Positions 50,722-60,220 of a stretch of DNA of 64,000 nucleotides are shown piece after piece. Source of the DNA: Janthinobacterium sp. LM6 (GTDB taxonomy: Bacteria > Pseudomonadota > Gammaproteobacteria > Burkholderiales > Burkholderiaceae_D); assembly GCF_002002885.1 (NCBI RefSeq), contig NZ_CP019510.1:2418001-2482000 (forward strand). Direction: 5' to 3'. The notes beneath the pieces were generated by a model. That model had not been told where the DNA came from, ran no database searches, and saw only the letters and a list, made by a program, of their open reading frames with translations. The position numbers and the translations under genes are program-made. Position 1 is the first letter of the stretch, and each line of letters opens with the position of its first letter.

Positions 50722-53700
50722 TTGATCTGCCTTCCTATTTTCGTCCGCAGCAATTCCTGCACTTCGATGGCGATCTGCCAGGCATGCCGGTCACGGATGA
50801 CGATGGAGCCGGCCGAGTTCATGATGTTGGCAGCGGCCGGTTCCGGTTCCTCATCGTCCGAGAGCGAAGGCACGGGCGCATCCCAGCTGCCGTCCGGCTT
50901 CTTGTATTTGACGGTCTCGTCGTCGCCTTCCACATACGAATATTCATCCGGCAGGCCATAGCAGTGACCGAATTCATGCGCGTGCGTCTGGCCATCGGTC
51001 GAGGCGGACACGTCGATGATGGTACCCGTCACGCTTTCGCGGTCGTAGCGTTTGTGGATCTGCATGACGTAATGCTCGTTGCTCTCCACATAAACGACGC
51101 GGTAGATGATGGGCAGGGTGCGCGTGCCGCATTCCGGATCGCTGATTTTCATCTGGAATTTATTGTTCCAGTGGCTTTCCAGCCCCGTGGTGGCGATGCC
51201 CTTGACGTACTTGATGACGGCGGCGCGCTGCTTGGCCCGCGTGGCGGCCTGCGGGGTACCTTTCTCGCGGTCTTCCAGCGCCTGGTCGGCCGGCTCGAGC
51301 ACCGTGATCACCTTGACGCGCAATTCGGCGATGATGCCGGTATTCGACTTGACGGGCACGTAGATCTTGTAGCGCACGTTGTCGAAATAGTCATGCGGTG
51401 CGCCGGTGGCGCCGAAGGTGTTGTTGTAGCGCGGCACGCTGGAGACGCTAATCTCCTTTTCATAGTCGGCGATCCAGCAGGCGGGGCGCTTGATCAGCAC
51501 TTCCTTGCGCTGTTTGTTGTCGACGGGGCTGGTGCTGGACGTGCCCGTTGCCTTGAATTTCGGTTCGGGTGTGGGCGGCGCCTTGGCCGTCGTGCCGGGC
51601 GCGGGCGCCTTGGCGCGCGTGTCCGAGCCGGGTGGCGGGGCAGGAGCCGGGTCAGGGCTGTTCTCCGTCTCGGGCATCTGGCCCGGCGATTTGAGCAGTT
51701 CGATCACCAGCGCCTCGACGGCGGCAGCGGCCACGATGTGGGTCAAGCCCCTGGCGTCCGTCATGCCCGTTTCGATGCTGCCGTCGGCGCGCTTGACGCG
51801 ATACGGCTGGCGCGGCATCAGCTCACCCGTGTCGCGGTCTTTCAGCACGAAGCCTTCGTCGAACAGTTTCAAGCGGCTGTCCGGCAGCGGCGGCAGGCCG
51901 GCGGCAACGCTGGCGCCGCCGTTGAAGATATGCTGCCCGCCCTTGACCGTAAAATGGCCGGGGCAGCGGAAGGTGATGTCGCCGCCTTCGAGCGTGATCG
52001 AGGATTGTCCCGCCTGCAGGACGATTTTCTGGTTGGCCTTGATGTCGATGCTGTCGCTCACGGAGATCACCGTGACGGCTTGATCGGCGAGGATTTCCAG
52101 CTGGTCGGTATGCGCTTCGAGCGAGACGGGGCCGTTGCCCGCGACGGCCTTGATGCCGCCTTCCTGACTGAACAGCGTGGCCGCGTTGGCCGCTACCGAG
52201 GCGACCGTCTGGCCGGCCGTCATGTGCAGGTCGGCCTGCGCCGTCCAGTGCAGATGCTGGCCCGCGAACAGCACGGTCGACGCGGGCGTGGCCCAGTTGA
52301 TGCTGGTGGGCGACTCCATCAGCACCAGCGGCTGGGCGTAGCGTTCCACGGGCTGCGCCGCATCGGGCGCGCGCGTGCCGCTGCCCGCCTTGCTGGCTTC
52401 CTGGCCGCCGACGTTGGCCTGGTACTTGCCGTCCTGCCCCGGGTCGATCTGCTTCGCCATGTCCAGCTGCGCCTGGTTCGCATCCTTGCTGACGAGGGCT
52501 TTTTGCTGGCTTGCCGATGTCGCCACGGTCTTGCTCAGTTCACAGGCGCCGCGCAGCAGGGCCAGCGCTTCCCTGGTGTCGAGCTGGCTCGACGCCACGC
52601 CGGCGCCCTGGCGCGCGCGCGCCGTGGTCGAGAGCAGCACGCCTTCGCCGGCGCGCAACATGGCCCAGGCATCGGTGCGCAACTCAAAGCCGCTGCCGCG
52701 GTAGCTGCCCCGTTGCGCCGAACTGGCGCCTTGCTGTACCAGGTAGCCCAGATTGAGCTCGGTGGCGGCGCTGCTCGAAGCGAGCCGGGTGCGCAGCTGG
52801 CCCTGGGTATCGTCCAGCACCCACTGGTTGTAGCCGGCACCGTCGAAATTGTGGCTGTGCATGCCCGACAGGACGCCCGCGTGGTTGACGCCCGAATCCT
52901 CGCCGGCCGCATACGGCGGCGTGTCGCTGCCCGTGTAGAGCTGGGCGACGACCAGCGGGCGGTCCATGTCGCCTTCGATGAAGTCGACCAGCACTTCGGT
53001 GCCGAGGCGCGGCGTGAATTGCGAGCCCCAGTTCGGACCGGCCAGCGCTTCGGCCACGCGCACCCAGGCGCCGGAAGCCTCGTTGCCGGGCGCGTTGCCC
53101 TGCTGGTCGGTGTTGTGCGCAAGGCCGCCCGGATTGGCGGCGCTGCCGCGCTGCCAGGCAAACTGGATGCGCACCTGGTGGTCGCGGCCCGTGGTGGCCA
53201 CGCTGTCGGCCAGGCCCACCACCAGCGCCGTCTGCGGGCCCAGCGCCACGGCCGGCGCGCGCGCGGCGGTGGCGCGCGGCACGATGGCCACGCTGGCGCG
53301 CACGCAGCCGAAGCGGTTGCGGTAGGTGCCCGGCTCGATCTGGCCGGCGATCCAGTCGGCCACGCCGCCCAGGCCGGCCGTCCTGGCCAGCTTCGACAGC
53401 ACGCCGCCCAGGCTGGCGCCAGCTGGCCCTGTATTGTTGCGCGCCTGGTGCTCGGCCCACAGTACGGTGAAGGCGTTGGCGCCATCGGCATGCTGCTCGT
53501 GCTGCAGCAGGCGCATGGCGTGGCCGGCGGCCAGGCGGCGCACGGCACCGGCGCCGTCGAACTGCTTGTTGTCCAGTTCCAGCGCTTGCAGCATGCGCTC
53601 GCTGTACGGCCCGGCCGCCGCGCGGTCGGCGTGCAGGCGCTCGCCGGCGCCGTCATACACGGCCAGCTGCGGCAATTGCCCGGCCTCCAGGCTGGAGACC

Positions 53701-54524
53701 TGCTCGGCGGCGGGCGCCGTCACCTGCGCCGGGTCCCAGCTGCTGATGCTGACGGCATTCGATTGCACCTGGCGGCGCGCGCCGAAGCGGTCGATGGCGT
53801 CGTCGGTATCGGTGGCGCGCACGCCGTGAAAGCGCATGTCGCCGCCGCCCGGCGTCTGCGGCGCGGTGGCCTTGCCGTCGAAGATCACCAGTTTGTGCCT
53901 GGCCTGCGCCTCGCCCTCGCCGCCTTCCTGCGCGCCGCCGGGCTGGTCGTGCTCGAAGCGCCAGCTCAGGCCTTCGGCGGCCAGCAGGCGCGCGAAGAAA
54001 TCGAAGTCGCTTTCGCGGTACTGGGTGCGGATGGCGCGGGTGGTCAGCGCCTGGCTGACGTCGAATTCGAAGCGCAGCTGCGGGTAGTCGGCCAGCAGCT
54101 CGGTGACGATGTCGCGCGCATTCTTGTCCTGGAAAATGTAACTGTCGCGGCGCAGCTGCAGCAGGGCCAGGGCCGGCTCGAGGCGCAGCCGGTAGCGCGC
54201 CACGCCGCCGTCGGCGCCCAGCCAGGCGCAATCGGTGCAGATGCCGTGCCAGGCGCGCTGGCTGCCGTCGGGCTGCAGCAGGCACAGCGTCATTTCCTCG
54301 CCGATGAAGGAGGCCAGGTCGAGGCTGGCCGCGGTGCTCAGCGCGTCGACCTCGAAGCGGAACAGTTCATTGACGGCCTCGCGGCCCTCGAACTGTTCCG
54401 CCATCAGCGATTCCGGCTGCCCGGACTGCTGGGCCGTGGCCAGGCTGATGAGCCGTGCATACTGGCTCAGGCCCGTGCCGAACTGGCCCGTTGGTGCCGG
54501 GGTTTGTTGTGCGCCGCCCATCAC
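50694..54524 (-). CDS. vgrG: VgrG with C-terminal zinc-metallopeptidase-like effector domain
   Basis: This encodes a 1,276-residue 'evolved' VgrG. Residues ~20-620 are the gp27/gp5-like spike (RFEVDALSTAASLDLASFIG; YRESDFDFFARLLAAEGLSWRFEHD; RLGTEVLVDFIEGDMDRPLVV). Then comes a DUF2345-like beta-helical stretch (~640-900), a Pro/Ala-rich linker (~985-1040) and a C-terminal domain with HEFGHCYGLPDEY: H1183, H1187 and D1193 form HExxHxxGxxD, with NIMNSAG as a likely Met-turn. This predicts a secreted zinc peptidase delivered on the T6SS spike. It overlaps tssL by 4 bases upstream and the candidate immunity gene by 28 bases downstream. Confidence 0.9.
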   Translation of the reverse strand: MMGGAQQTPAPTGQFGTGLSQYARLISLATAQQSGQPESLMAEQFEGREAVNELFRFEVDALSTAASLDLASFIGEEMTLCLLQPDGSQRAWHGICTDCAWLGADGGVARYRLRLEPALALLQLRRDSYIFQDKNARDIVTELLADYPQLRFEFDVSQALTTRAIRTQYRESDFDFFARLLAAEGLSWRFEHDQPGGAQEGGEGEAQARHKLVIFDGKATAPQTPGGGDMRFHGVRATDTDDAIDRFGARRQVQSNAVSISSWDPAQVTAPAAEQVSSLEAGQLPQLAVYDGAGERLHADRAAAGPYSERMLQALELDNKQFDGAGAVRRLAAGHAMRLLQHEQHADGANAFTVLWAEHQARNNTGPAGASLGGVLSKLARTAGLGGVADWIAGQIEPGTYRNRFGCVRASVAIVPRATAARAPAVALGPQTALVVGLADSVATTGRDHQVRIQFAWQRGSAANPGGLAHNTDQQGNAPGNEASGAWVRVAEALAGPNWGSQFTPRLGTEVLVDFIEGDMDRPLVVAQLYTGSDTPPYAAGEDSGVNHAGVLSGMHSHNFDGAGYNQWVLDDTQGQLRTRLASSSAATELNLGYLVQQGASSAQRGSYRGSGFELRTDAWAMLRAGEGVLLSTTARARQGAGVASSQLDTREALALLRGACELSKTVATSASQQKALVSKDANQAQLDMAKQIDPGQDGKYQANVGGQEASKAGSGTRAPDAAQPVERYAQPLVLMESPTSINWATPASTVLFAGQHLHWTAQADLHMTAGQTVASVAANAATLFSQEGGIKAVAGNGPVSLEAHTDQLEILADQAVTVISVSDSIDIKANQKIVLQAGQSSITLEGGDITFRCPGHFTVKGGQHIFNGGASVAAGLPPLPDSRLKLFDEGFVLKDRDTGELMPRQPYRVKRADGSIETGMTDARGLTHIVAAAAVEALVIELLKSPGQMPETENSPDPAPAPPPGSDTRAKAPAPGTTAKAPPTPEPKFKATGTSSTSPVDNKQRKEVLIKRPACWIADYEKEISVSSVPRYNNTFGATGAPHDYFDNVRYKIYVPVKSNTGIIAELRVKVITVLEPADQALEDREKGTPQAATRAKQRAAVIKYVKGIATTGLESHWNNKFQMKISDPECGTRTLPIIYRVVYVESNEHYVMQIHKRYDRESVTGTIIDVSASTDGQTHAHEFGHCYGLPDEYSYVEGDDETVKYKKPDGSWDAPVPSLSDDEEPEPAAANIMNSAGSIVIRDRHAWQIAIEVQELLRTKIGRQIKCDIILNGS

Positions 54525-55303
54525 GGCAGGGTAATGCTCAGGTTAGCCACGCGCGGCGCCAGCTTGACGATGTCGTTGTAGGCATTGATCTGCGCTTGCG
54601 TCTGTTTGGCCAGCATGGTGCGCAGCCCCAGGTAGCCCAGTGCGCAGATCAGGGCGAACACCGAGCACAGCACCCATGGCGGCACGTTGTTGCGCAGCTT
54701 GTGGATGATCTGGTCGGGCCGCTCGGCATGCGGGGCGAAGCCGGTTTTCTTGCCCTTCATCTGGGCGATTTCGTCGCCCAGGCGCGCCGTCAGGTAATTG
54801 AGTTTTTCCGGGCCTTCGAGGATGTAGCGGCCCTGGAAACCCAGCAGCAGGCACATGTGGAAGACCTCGAGCGCCTGCAGGTGCGCGCTGCCGCGCGCGC
54901 GCAGCGCTTCGAGACGGATGAAGAAGTTTTCGCCGGCCAGCTGGTCGCCGAACAGCACCAGCTGCAACGGCCGCCGCGCCCATTCGTCGCGGATGCTGTA
55001 GGGCGAGCGCAGGATGATTTCATCGACGGCCGCGCAGAACGCATATTTGGCGGCGTCGATGTCGTCCGCCGACGCACCCTGTTTTTTCGCGCCGCGGCTG
55101 AACTCGTCGAGGAAGTGCGTCATCTTGCTGATGAAATCGGCATTGTCTTGCGGCCCGCTGCCGTTCTTCAGCATGAACAGGGCGTAAAAACCGTCGTACA
55201 TCAAGTCCATCAAGGTGTGTTCGGTGCCGGAACCGGCAGCCATGCTGGCGGCATACGCGGCCTGGCTGCCGGACATCAGGGAAGGGGGAGCGCTGGAGTG
55301 CAT
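54521..55303 (-). CDS. tssL: T6SS protein TssL (DotU/IcmH family)
   Basis: This encodes a 260-residue C-tail-anchored inner-membrane protein. The cytoplasmic helical domain has LMDLMYDGFYALFMLKNGSGPQDNADFI, AAVDEIILRSPYSIRDEWARRPLQLVLFGDQLAGENFF and LEVFHMCLLLGFQGRYI, all DotU hallmarks. A single C-terminal helix (WVLCSVFALICALGYLGL) anchors it. TssL joins TssJ and TssM in the membrane complex; no OmpA-like peptidoglycan-binding domain is present. It follows tssK by 9 bases and overlaps vgrG by 4. Confidence 0.93.
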   Translation of the reverse strand: MHSSAPPSLMSGSQAAYAASMAAGSGTEHTLMDLMYDGFYALFMLKNGSGPQDNADFISKMTHFLDEFSRGAKKQGASADDIDAAKYAFCAAVDEIILRSPYSIRDEWARRPLQLVLFGDQLAGENFFIRLEALRARGSAHLQALEVFHMCLLLGFQGRYILEGPEKLNYLTARLGDEIAQMKGKKTGFAPHAERPDQIIHKLRNNVPPWVLCSVFALICALGYLGLRTMLAKQTQAQINAYNDIVKLAPRVANLSITLP

Positions 55304-55312
55304 CGTTGGACC

Positions 55313-56659
55313 TCAGGAAGTGACGGCGACAAGTTCGAGTTTCAGTTCACGCATGCCGGAAGGGACATACACCAGCAGCGACTGCGCCTGCAGCATGCGT
55401 TCGTACATCTGGCCCTTGGCCTCGATGGTGAAATAAAACATGTCGGGGCGCACCGGCACGGCGGCCGGCACCTGCGGCGCATGCTGCAGGCGCACCCCGG
55501 GCAGGGCGGACAGGACGAATTTTTCCACGTCGTCCGGCGCGCCCACCTTGAAGCGCAGCGGCACCACGTCGACCAGTTCCACGCCGGCCATGTCGGCTGA
55601 CACGCCCAGGTAGAACGCCGTCTTGGCATCGATCTTTTCCGAGTCCAGCTTGCCGTGATGGTAGGACGGCTTGGTTTCCGTCAGCGCGATGGCGAAGTAT
55701 TTCGACGAGATCACCGTGTCGAGCAATTCGCGGATCATGGCGTGCAGCTGGGCGAACGCGGGGCCGGGATCGGCATGCCGGTACGGCGGCAGGTCGGCCA
55801 GCGCATGGCTTCGTGAAAAGGTCATCAAGCCGCCCGCCAGGGCCAGCAGCTGTTCGTACAGGCGCTCCGGATGCAGCGCCGGATGATGGAAATAATGGCT
55901 GAGCGAGGCGTAGGCCGCGCTGGCCGTATGCAGCAGCCAGAACGAGGACATGTCGCCGGAGCGGAACTCGATCACGCTCTTGCTCGGCTCGCGGTGATGC
56001 CCATACAGCGCGTTGACCTTGGCTTGCAGCGCGTCGATCAGGCGGCGCAGCTGCAGGAACAGCAGGGGCGCGCTGCGGATGGACAGGCTGGGGGGCACGA
56101 AGGCCGGGTCCTGCTCGAAGCCGCCCGTCGACAGGCGCCGCAGGCGCAGCAGGGGGAAGCTGACGTAGGAATCGCGCGGTTCGGCATCGGCGACCAGACG
56201 CAGGGTTTTTTTCAGGTAGGTCAGTTCGGCCTGCGCGGCCTGGGTGTACAGGTCCGGCGTGCTGAGATTGGCCTGGGCGTAGCGCGCCGCGTTGTTGGGC
56301 TGGCCGCTGGCGGCGAAGTTGCCGCCGAATGGCTTGAAAGCCGGCAAGGCGGCGTGGAAGGTCACCGATTGCAGCGACGACGGCACGTTGCCCAGGTCGA
56401 GCGCGTCGGGCAGGTCATCGCTTCCGGCGGCGTTGTAGATTTCGCCGTCCTGGAAGACCAGCGACAGTTCCAGCAGGCGCAAGCTGTTGTTGGCCAGCGC
56501 ATCGCGGTCGATCTGCAACTGATTCACGCCCCACGCGTACGGGTGCAGCGCCTTGACGCTCTCGTGCAGGCGCTGTTCGTGGTAGTGGTCTTGCTGCTGG
56601 AAATGCTGGGGCCGCAGGAACAGCCCTTCGCCCCATAACAATTTGTTTGCCATGCTCAT
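55313..56659 (-). CDS. tssK: T6SS baseplate protein TssK
   Basis: This encodes a 448-residue protein whose N-terminus (NKLLWGEGLFLRPQHFQQQDHYHE) is the TssK signature, followed by ALHPYAWGVNQLQIDRDALANNSLRLLELSLVFQDGEIYNA. TssK adapts the baseplate to the TssJLM membrane complex. The ATG at 56659 is chosen because GAGGG lies 8 bases upstream; an ATG at 56653 is possible. It is first in the minus-strand T6SS operon, divergent from the TPR lipoprotein gene. Confidence 0.93.
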   Translation of the reverse strand: MSMANKLLWGEGLFLRPQHFQQQDHYHEQRLHESVKALHPYAWGVNQLQIDRDALANNSLRLLELSLVFQDGEIYNAAGSDDLPDALDLGNVPSSLQSVTFHAALPAFKPFGGNFAASGQPNNAARYAQANLSTPDLYTQAAQAELTYLKKTLRLVADAEPRDSYVSFPLLRLRRLSTGGFEQDPAFVPPSLSIRSAPLLFLQLRRLIDALQAKVNALYGHHREPSKSVIEFRSGDMSSFWLLHTASAAYASLSHYFHHPALHPERLYEQLLALAGGLMTFSRSHALADLPPYRHADPGPAFAQLHAMIRELLDTVISSKYFAIALTETKPSYHHGKLDSEKIDAKTAFYLGVSADMAGVELVDVVPLRFKVGAPDDVEKFVLSALPGVRLQHAPQVPAAVPVRPDMFYFTIEAKGQMYERMLQAQSLLVYVPSGMRELKLELVAVTS

Positions 56660-56948
56660 GGATTGCCCTCTATGCCAGACACAGTGAGGCGCGCGGCAGC
56701 GACTAAAAATCATGCTTCGCATCGCGCAACTTGGTGCTTTTTTCGCAACTGCAAGAACCTTAACATTATCTTGAAGAATGGTGCGTACTGTACGTTTTTA
56801 ACGCGAGTAGTGTGAGTTTTCGCGTATTTTCTATTGAACGCAGTGAATTTTCAAATCGTGTTACGCTCCGAAAAATAAACAATTAGCAACTATAAAAAGC
56901 AACTTTTCAATCCGCAGAATGCGCCTCTTTTTTGAAGGAAAGCTCAAC
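56660..56948. promoter_or_regulatory. Divergent T6SS promoter region
   Basis: 289 bases between tssK and the lipoprotein gene, AT-rich at 56755-56900 (GTACGTTTTTAACGCG, TTTTCGCGTATTTTCTATTG, TCAAATCGTGTTACGC). It must hold the promoters of both T6SS operons. I cannot assign a convincing sigma-70 or sigma-54 pair, and no gene fits here. Confidence 0.4.
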
Positions 56949-57521
56949 ATGACACGCCCGGTTTCGCTATGCACGCTTGCAGTTATCGCCTGTGCTTTTG
57001 CCCTCAGCGCCTGCAGTACGGCGCCGGTGGCCAAGCCGCCGCCCGTCGTGGCGCCGACGCTGGAAGAGCTGATGGCCAAGGCCACGCAGGCGGTGGACAC
57101 GGGCAACAAGGCAGCGGCGCTGGCGCTGTGGCAGGAGGCGGCCGCCGCGGCGCCAGCCGACAAGCAGCCTTGGGTGCGCATGGCGCAAAGCCGCTACGAT
57201 GCCGGCCAGTATGGCGAAGCCATCCTCAATGCCCAGGAAGTGCTGGTGCGCGATCCTGCCGACAAGCTGGCCAACAGCGTGATCGCCATCAGCGGCCTGC
57301 GCCTGTCGACGCGGGCGCTGGCCGACCTGAGCCGCCAGAACAACCTGTCCGGCCCGCTGCGCGCGGAATCGCAGGACCTGGCCAAGCTGCTGCGCGAGAG
57401 CCTCGGCGAAACCGTGCTGGTGCCGCCGCCGGACAAGCCGCCCGTGCGCGCTTCGCGCAAGCAGCCAAGCAAGCGCACTGCCGATGAGGGCAGCGCCAAT
57501 CCATTCAATGCCCTGAAGTAG
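56949..57521 (+). CDS. T6SS-associated TPR lipoprotein
   Basis: This encodes a 190-residue protein with a lipoprotein signal (LCTLAVIACAFALSAC, lipobox LSAC). A Pro-rich linker follows, then TPR-like helices (EELMAKATQAVDTGNKAAALALWQEAAAAAPADKQPWVRMAQSRYDAGQYGEAILNAQEVL) and a basic Lys/Arg-rich C-terminus. AAGGAAA lies before the ATG at 56949. It opens the plus-strand T6SS operon, 73 bases before tssB. Similar TPR lipoproteins precede tssB in other Burkholderiales clusters. It lacks the beta-sandwich sequence of TssJ and is not an obvious substitute. Confidence 0.78.
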   Translation: MTRPVSLCTLAVIACAFALSACSTAPVAKPPPVVAPTLEELMAKATQAVDTGNKAAALALWQEAAAAAPADKQPWVRMAQSRYDAGQYGEAILNAQEVLVRDPADKLANSVIAISGLRLSTRALADLSRQNNLSGPLRAESQDLAKLLRESLGETVLVPPPDKPPVRASRKQPSKRTADEGSANPFNALK

Positions 57522-57594
57522 CCAGCCAGGCACAGGTACGCCGCAGTTCAACAGGCGCATCGCCGATGCCGCCAATATTTGGGAAGGGGATGTC

Positions 57595-58104
57595 ATGTCG
57601 AAAAAAGATAGTGTGCAGAAACGCTTGCAAAAGGTACGCCCGCCACGCGTGCAGATGACCTATGACGTCGAGATCGGCGACGCCATCGAAAACAAGGAAC
57701 TGCCCTTCGTGGTGGGCGTGGTGGGCGATTTCGGCGGCAATTCCGAACTCGAACAGAAGCGCCTGAAGGACCGCAAGTTCGTCGATATCGACCGCGATAA
57801 TTTCGATGAAGTGATGAAGGGCATCGAGCCGCGCGCCACCTTCCGCGTGCCGAATGAACTGGGCGCCGCTGGCGGCCAGTTCGGCGTCGAGCTGAAATTT
57901 CGCGCGATCGCCGATTTCCGCCCGGAAGCGGTGGTCGAGCAGGTCGAGCCGCTGCGCAAGCTGCTCGAGGCGCGCACCAAGCTGGCCGACCTGCGCAACA
58001 AGCTGGCCGGCAACGACAAACTGGAAGACATCCTGAATGACGTGCTCAACAGCACGGAAAAACTGGCCCAGCTGGAACAACATTCCCACGTCAGGAAAGA
58101 TTGA
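57595..58104 (+). CDS. tssB: T6SS sheath small subunit TssB (VipA)
   Basis: This encodes a 169-residue protein: MSKKDSVQKRLQKVRPPRVQMTYDVEIGDAIENKELPFVVGVVGDFGG is the TssB N-terminus, and the C-terminal helical part (LRKLLEARTKLADLRNKLAGNDKLEDILNDVL) packs on TssC. It forms the contractile sheath with TssC, encoded immediately downstream, 1 base away. Confidence 0.95.
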   Translation: MSKKDSVQKRLQKVRPPRVQMTYDVEIGDAIENKELPFVVGVVGDFGGNSELEQKRLKDRKFVDIDRDNFDEVMKGIEPRATFRVPNELGAAGGQFGVELKFRAIADFRPEAVVEQVEPLRKLLEARTKLADLRNKLAGNDKLEDILNDVLNSTEKLAQLEQHSHVRKD

Positions 58105-58105
58105 T

Positions 58106-59590
58106 ATGTCCGCACAACTGACCCCCGCACTGAGCGCCGCCGGCGCCGCCGAAATCGACTTGCTCGACCAGATCGTCGAGCAGAGCAAGGTGGCCAAGTC
58201 CAGCGTCGAACACGCCCGCGCCAAGGATCTGATTTCCGAACTGGTCAGCCAGGTCATGGATGGCACGGTGGTGGTATCGAATAACCTGGCCGCCACCATC
58301 GACGCCCGCGTGGCCGAACTGGACCAGCTCATTTCCGCGCAGCTCAGCGCCATCATGCACGCGCCCGAATTCCAGAAGCTGGAAAGCAGCTGGACGGGCC
58401 TGCACTACCTGGTGAAAAACACGGCCACCGGCACGAATCTGAAAATCAAGATGATGAACGCGACCAAGCGCGAACTGGTCAAGGATTTCCAGAGCGCGCT
58501 GGAGTTCGACCAGTCGACCATGTTCAAGAAGGTCTACGAAGAGGAATTCGGCACCTTTGGCGGCGCGCCGTTCGGCACCTTGCTGGGCGACTTCGAATTC
58601 AGCCGCCAGCCGGAAGACATGTATTTCATCGAACAGATGTCGCATGTGGCCGCCGCCGCGCACGCGCCGTTCATCTCGTCCGCGTCGCCGGAACTGTTTG
58701 GGCTGGAAAGCTACAGCGACCTGGGCAAGCCGCGCGACCTGGCCAAGGTCTTCGACACGGTCGAGTATGCGAAGTGGAAATCCTTGCGCGAATCGGAAGA
58801 TTCGCGCTATGTGGGCCTGACCTTGCCCCGATTCCTGGGCCGGCTGCCGTTCAATCCGCTCGATGGCGCCACCGTCGACGGCTTCAATTTCGTCGAGGAC
58901 GTCGACGGCACCGACCACCAGAAATACCTGTGGTGCAACGCCGCCTACGCGTTCGGCACCAAGCTGACGGCTGCCTTCGAGGATTACGGCTGGTGCGCGG
59001 CGATCCGCGGCGTGGAGGGGGGCGGCCTGGTGGAAGACTTGCCGACGCATACCTTCAAGACGGACGAGGGCGAGGTGGCGCTGAAATGCCCGACCGAGAT
59101 CGCGATCACGGACCGTCGCGAAAAGGAACTGAGCGACCTGGGCTTCATTTCCCTCGTGCACTGCAAGAACACGGACTATGCCGCGTTTTTCGGCGCGCAA
59201 TCGGCGCAGAAGGCGAAAAAATACAATACGGATGCCGCCAACGCGAACGCCGTGCTGTCGGCGCAGCTGCAATACATCTTCGCCGTGTCGCGCATCGCCC
59301 ACTACATGAAGGCCATGATGCGCGACAAGATCGGCAGCTTTGCCGCCGCCTCCAACGTGGAAGATTTCCTCAACCGCTGGCTGACGCAGTACGTGCTGCT
59401 CGACGATAACGCCAGCCAGGAACAGAAGGCCCAGTTTCCGCTGCGCGAAGCGTCGGTGCAGGTATCGGAAGTGCCGGGCCGGCCCGGCGTGTACCGCGCC
59501 GTGTCCTTCTTGCGTCCGCATTTTCAGCTCGACGAATTGTCCGTTTCACTCCGTTTGGTCGCGGAGCTTCCGCAGTCGACCAAATCGTAA
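58106..59590 (+). CDS. tssC: T6SS sheath large subunit TssC (VipB)
   Basis: This encodes a 494-residue protein. Family segments include FQKLESSWTGLHYLVKNTATGTNLKIKMMN, EEFGTFGGAPFGTLLGDFEFSRQPEDMYFIEQMSHVAAAAHAPFISSASPELFG, the LPRFLGRLPF motif and the C-terminal FPLREASVQVSEVPGRPGVYRAVSFLRPHFQLDELSVSLRLVAELP. With TssB it makes the sheath that contracts to expel the Hcp/VgrG needle and is then recycled by TssH/ClpV. Confidence 0.95.
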   Translation: MSAQLTPALSAAGAAEIDLLDQIVEQSKVAKSSVEHARAKDLISELVSQVMDGTVVVSNNLAATIDARVAELDQLISAQLSAIMHAPEFQKLESSWTGLHYLVKNTATGTNLKIKMMNATKRELVKDFQSALEFDQSTMFKKVYEEEFGTFGGAPFGTLLGDFEFSRQPEDMYFIEQMSHVAAAAHAPFISSASPELFGLESYSDLGKPRDLAKVFDTVEYAKWKSLRESEDSRYVGLTLPRFLGRLPFNPLDGATVDGFNFVEDVDGTDHQKYLWCNAAYAFGTKLTAAFEDYGWCAAIRGVEGGGLVEDLPTHTFKTDEGEVALKCPTEIAITDRREKELSDLGFISLVHCKNTDYAAFFGAQSAQKAKKYNTDAANANAVLSAQLQYIFAVSRIAHYMKAMMRDKIGSFAAASNVEDFLNRWLTQYVLLDDNASQEQKAQFPLREASVQVSEVPGRPGVYRAVSFLRPHFQLDELSVSLRLVAELPQSTKS

Positions 59591-59623
59591 TGTATTTTTC
59601 TTCACACCCTTGAAAGGAATAAC

Positions 59624-60115
59624 ATGGCAATCGACGTATACTTGCAAATTGATGGCATCAAAGGCGAATCCACGGATAACAGCCACAAAGATTGGATTGA
59701 ATGCAAGTCGGTCCAGTGGCAGGTGTTGCAACCCAAATCGGCGACCGCCTCGACGGGCGGCGGCCATACCGCCGAACGTACCGAGCACAAGGATATCGTC
59801 ATCGCCAAGATGGCCGATCTCGCCAGCCCCCTGCTGCTGCAGACTTGCTCTTCTGGCAAGACCATCCCGAAAGCCAAGCTCGAGTTCCTGCGCGCCGATG
59901 GCCAGGGCGAGCGCATCAAGTACTTCGAGATCGAACTGGAGAATGTGATGATCAGCAGCGTGGCGCCATCGGTGGCCGCGGGCGACATTCTCGGCGAAGA
60001 CCTGGCACTCAAGTATTCGAAGGTCAAGTGGAAGTATACGCAGCAAAAAGTGGGTGGCGGTTCGGGCGGCAACACGTCCGGCGGCTGGGACCTGTCGGCC
60101 AACAAGACGGCCTGA
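59624..60115 (+). CDS. hcp: T6SS tube protein Hcp (TssD)
   Basis: This encodes a 163-residue Hcp. MAIDVYLQIDGIKGESTDNSHKDWIECKSVQWQV is the Hcp N-terminus; HTAERTEHKDIVIAKMADLASPLLLQTCSSGKTIPKAKLEFLRA and the core strand YFEIELENVMISSVAPS follow. The C-terminus has a Gly/Ser-rich tail (VGGGSGGNTSGGWDLSANKTA). Hexameric rings stack into the tube inside the sheath. An AAAGGAA site precedes the ATG. Confidence 0.95.
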   Translation: MAIDVYLQIDGIKGESTDNSHKDWIECKSVQWQVLQPKSATASTGGGHTAERTEHKDIVIAKMADLASPLLLQTCSSGKTIPKAKLEFLRADGQGERIKYFEIELENVMISSVAPSVAAGDILGEDLALKYSKVKWKYTQQKVGGGSGGNTSGGWDLSANKTA

Positions 60116-60220
60116 CCGACTCTGACCGTATCTGACCGCGTACGCCAGCGGCGCGCTGCCGCCGCTGGCTTTCCTGGCCGCCGGCAGCGGCGTCCACGCC
60201 ACCCATGAAACGGGAAGCCC

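Noticed and set aside
50688-54581. 1,297-codon frame antisense to vgrG
   Set aside because: A low-complexity Arg/Gly/His-rich shadow; the minus strand encodes a full VgrG with a peptidase motif.
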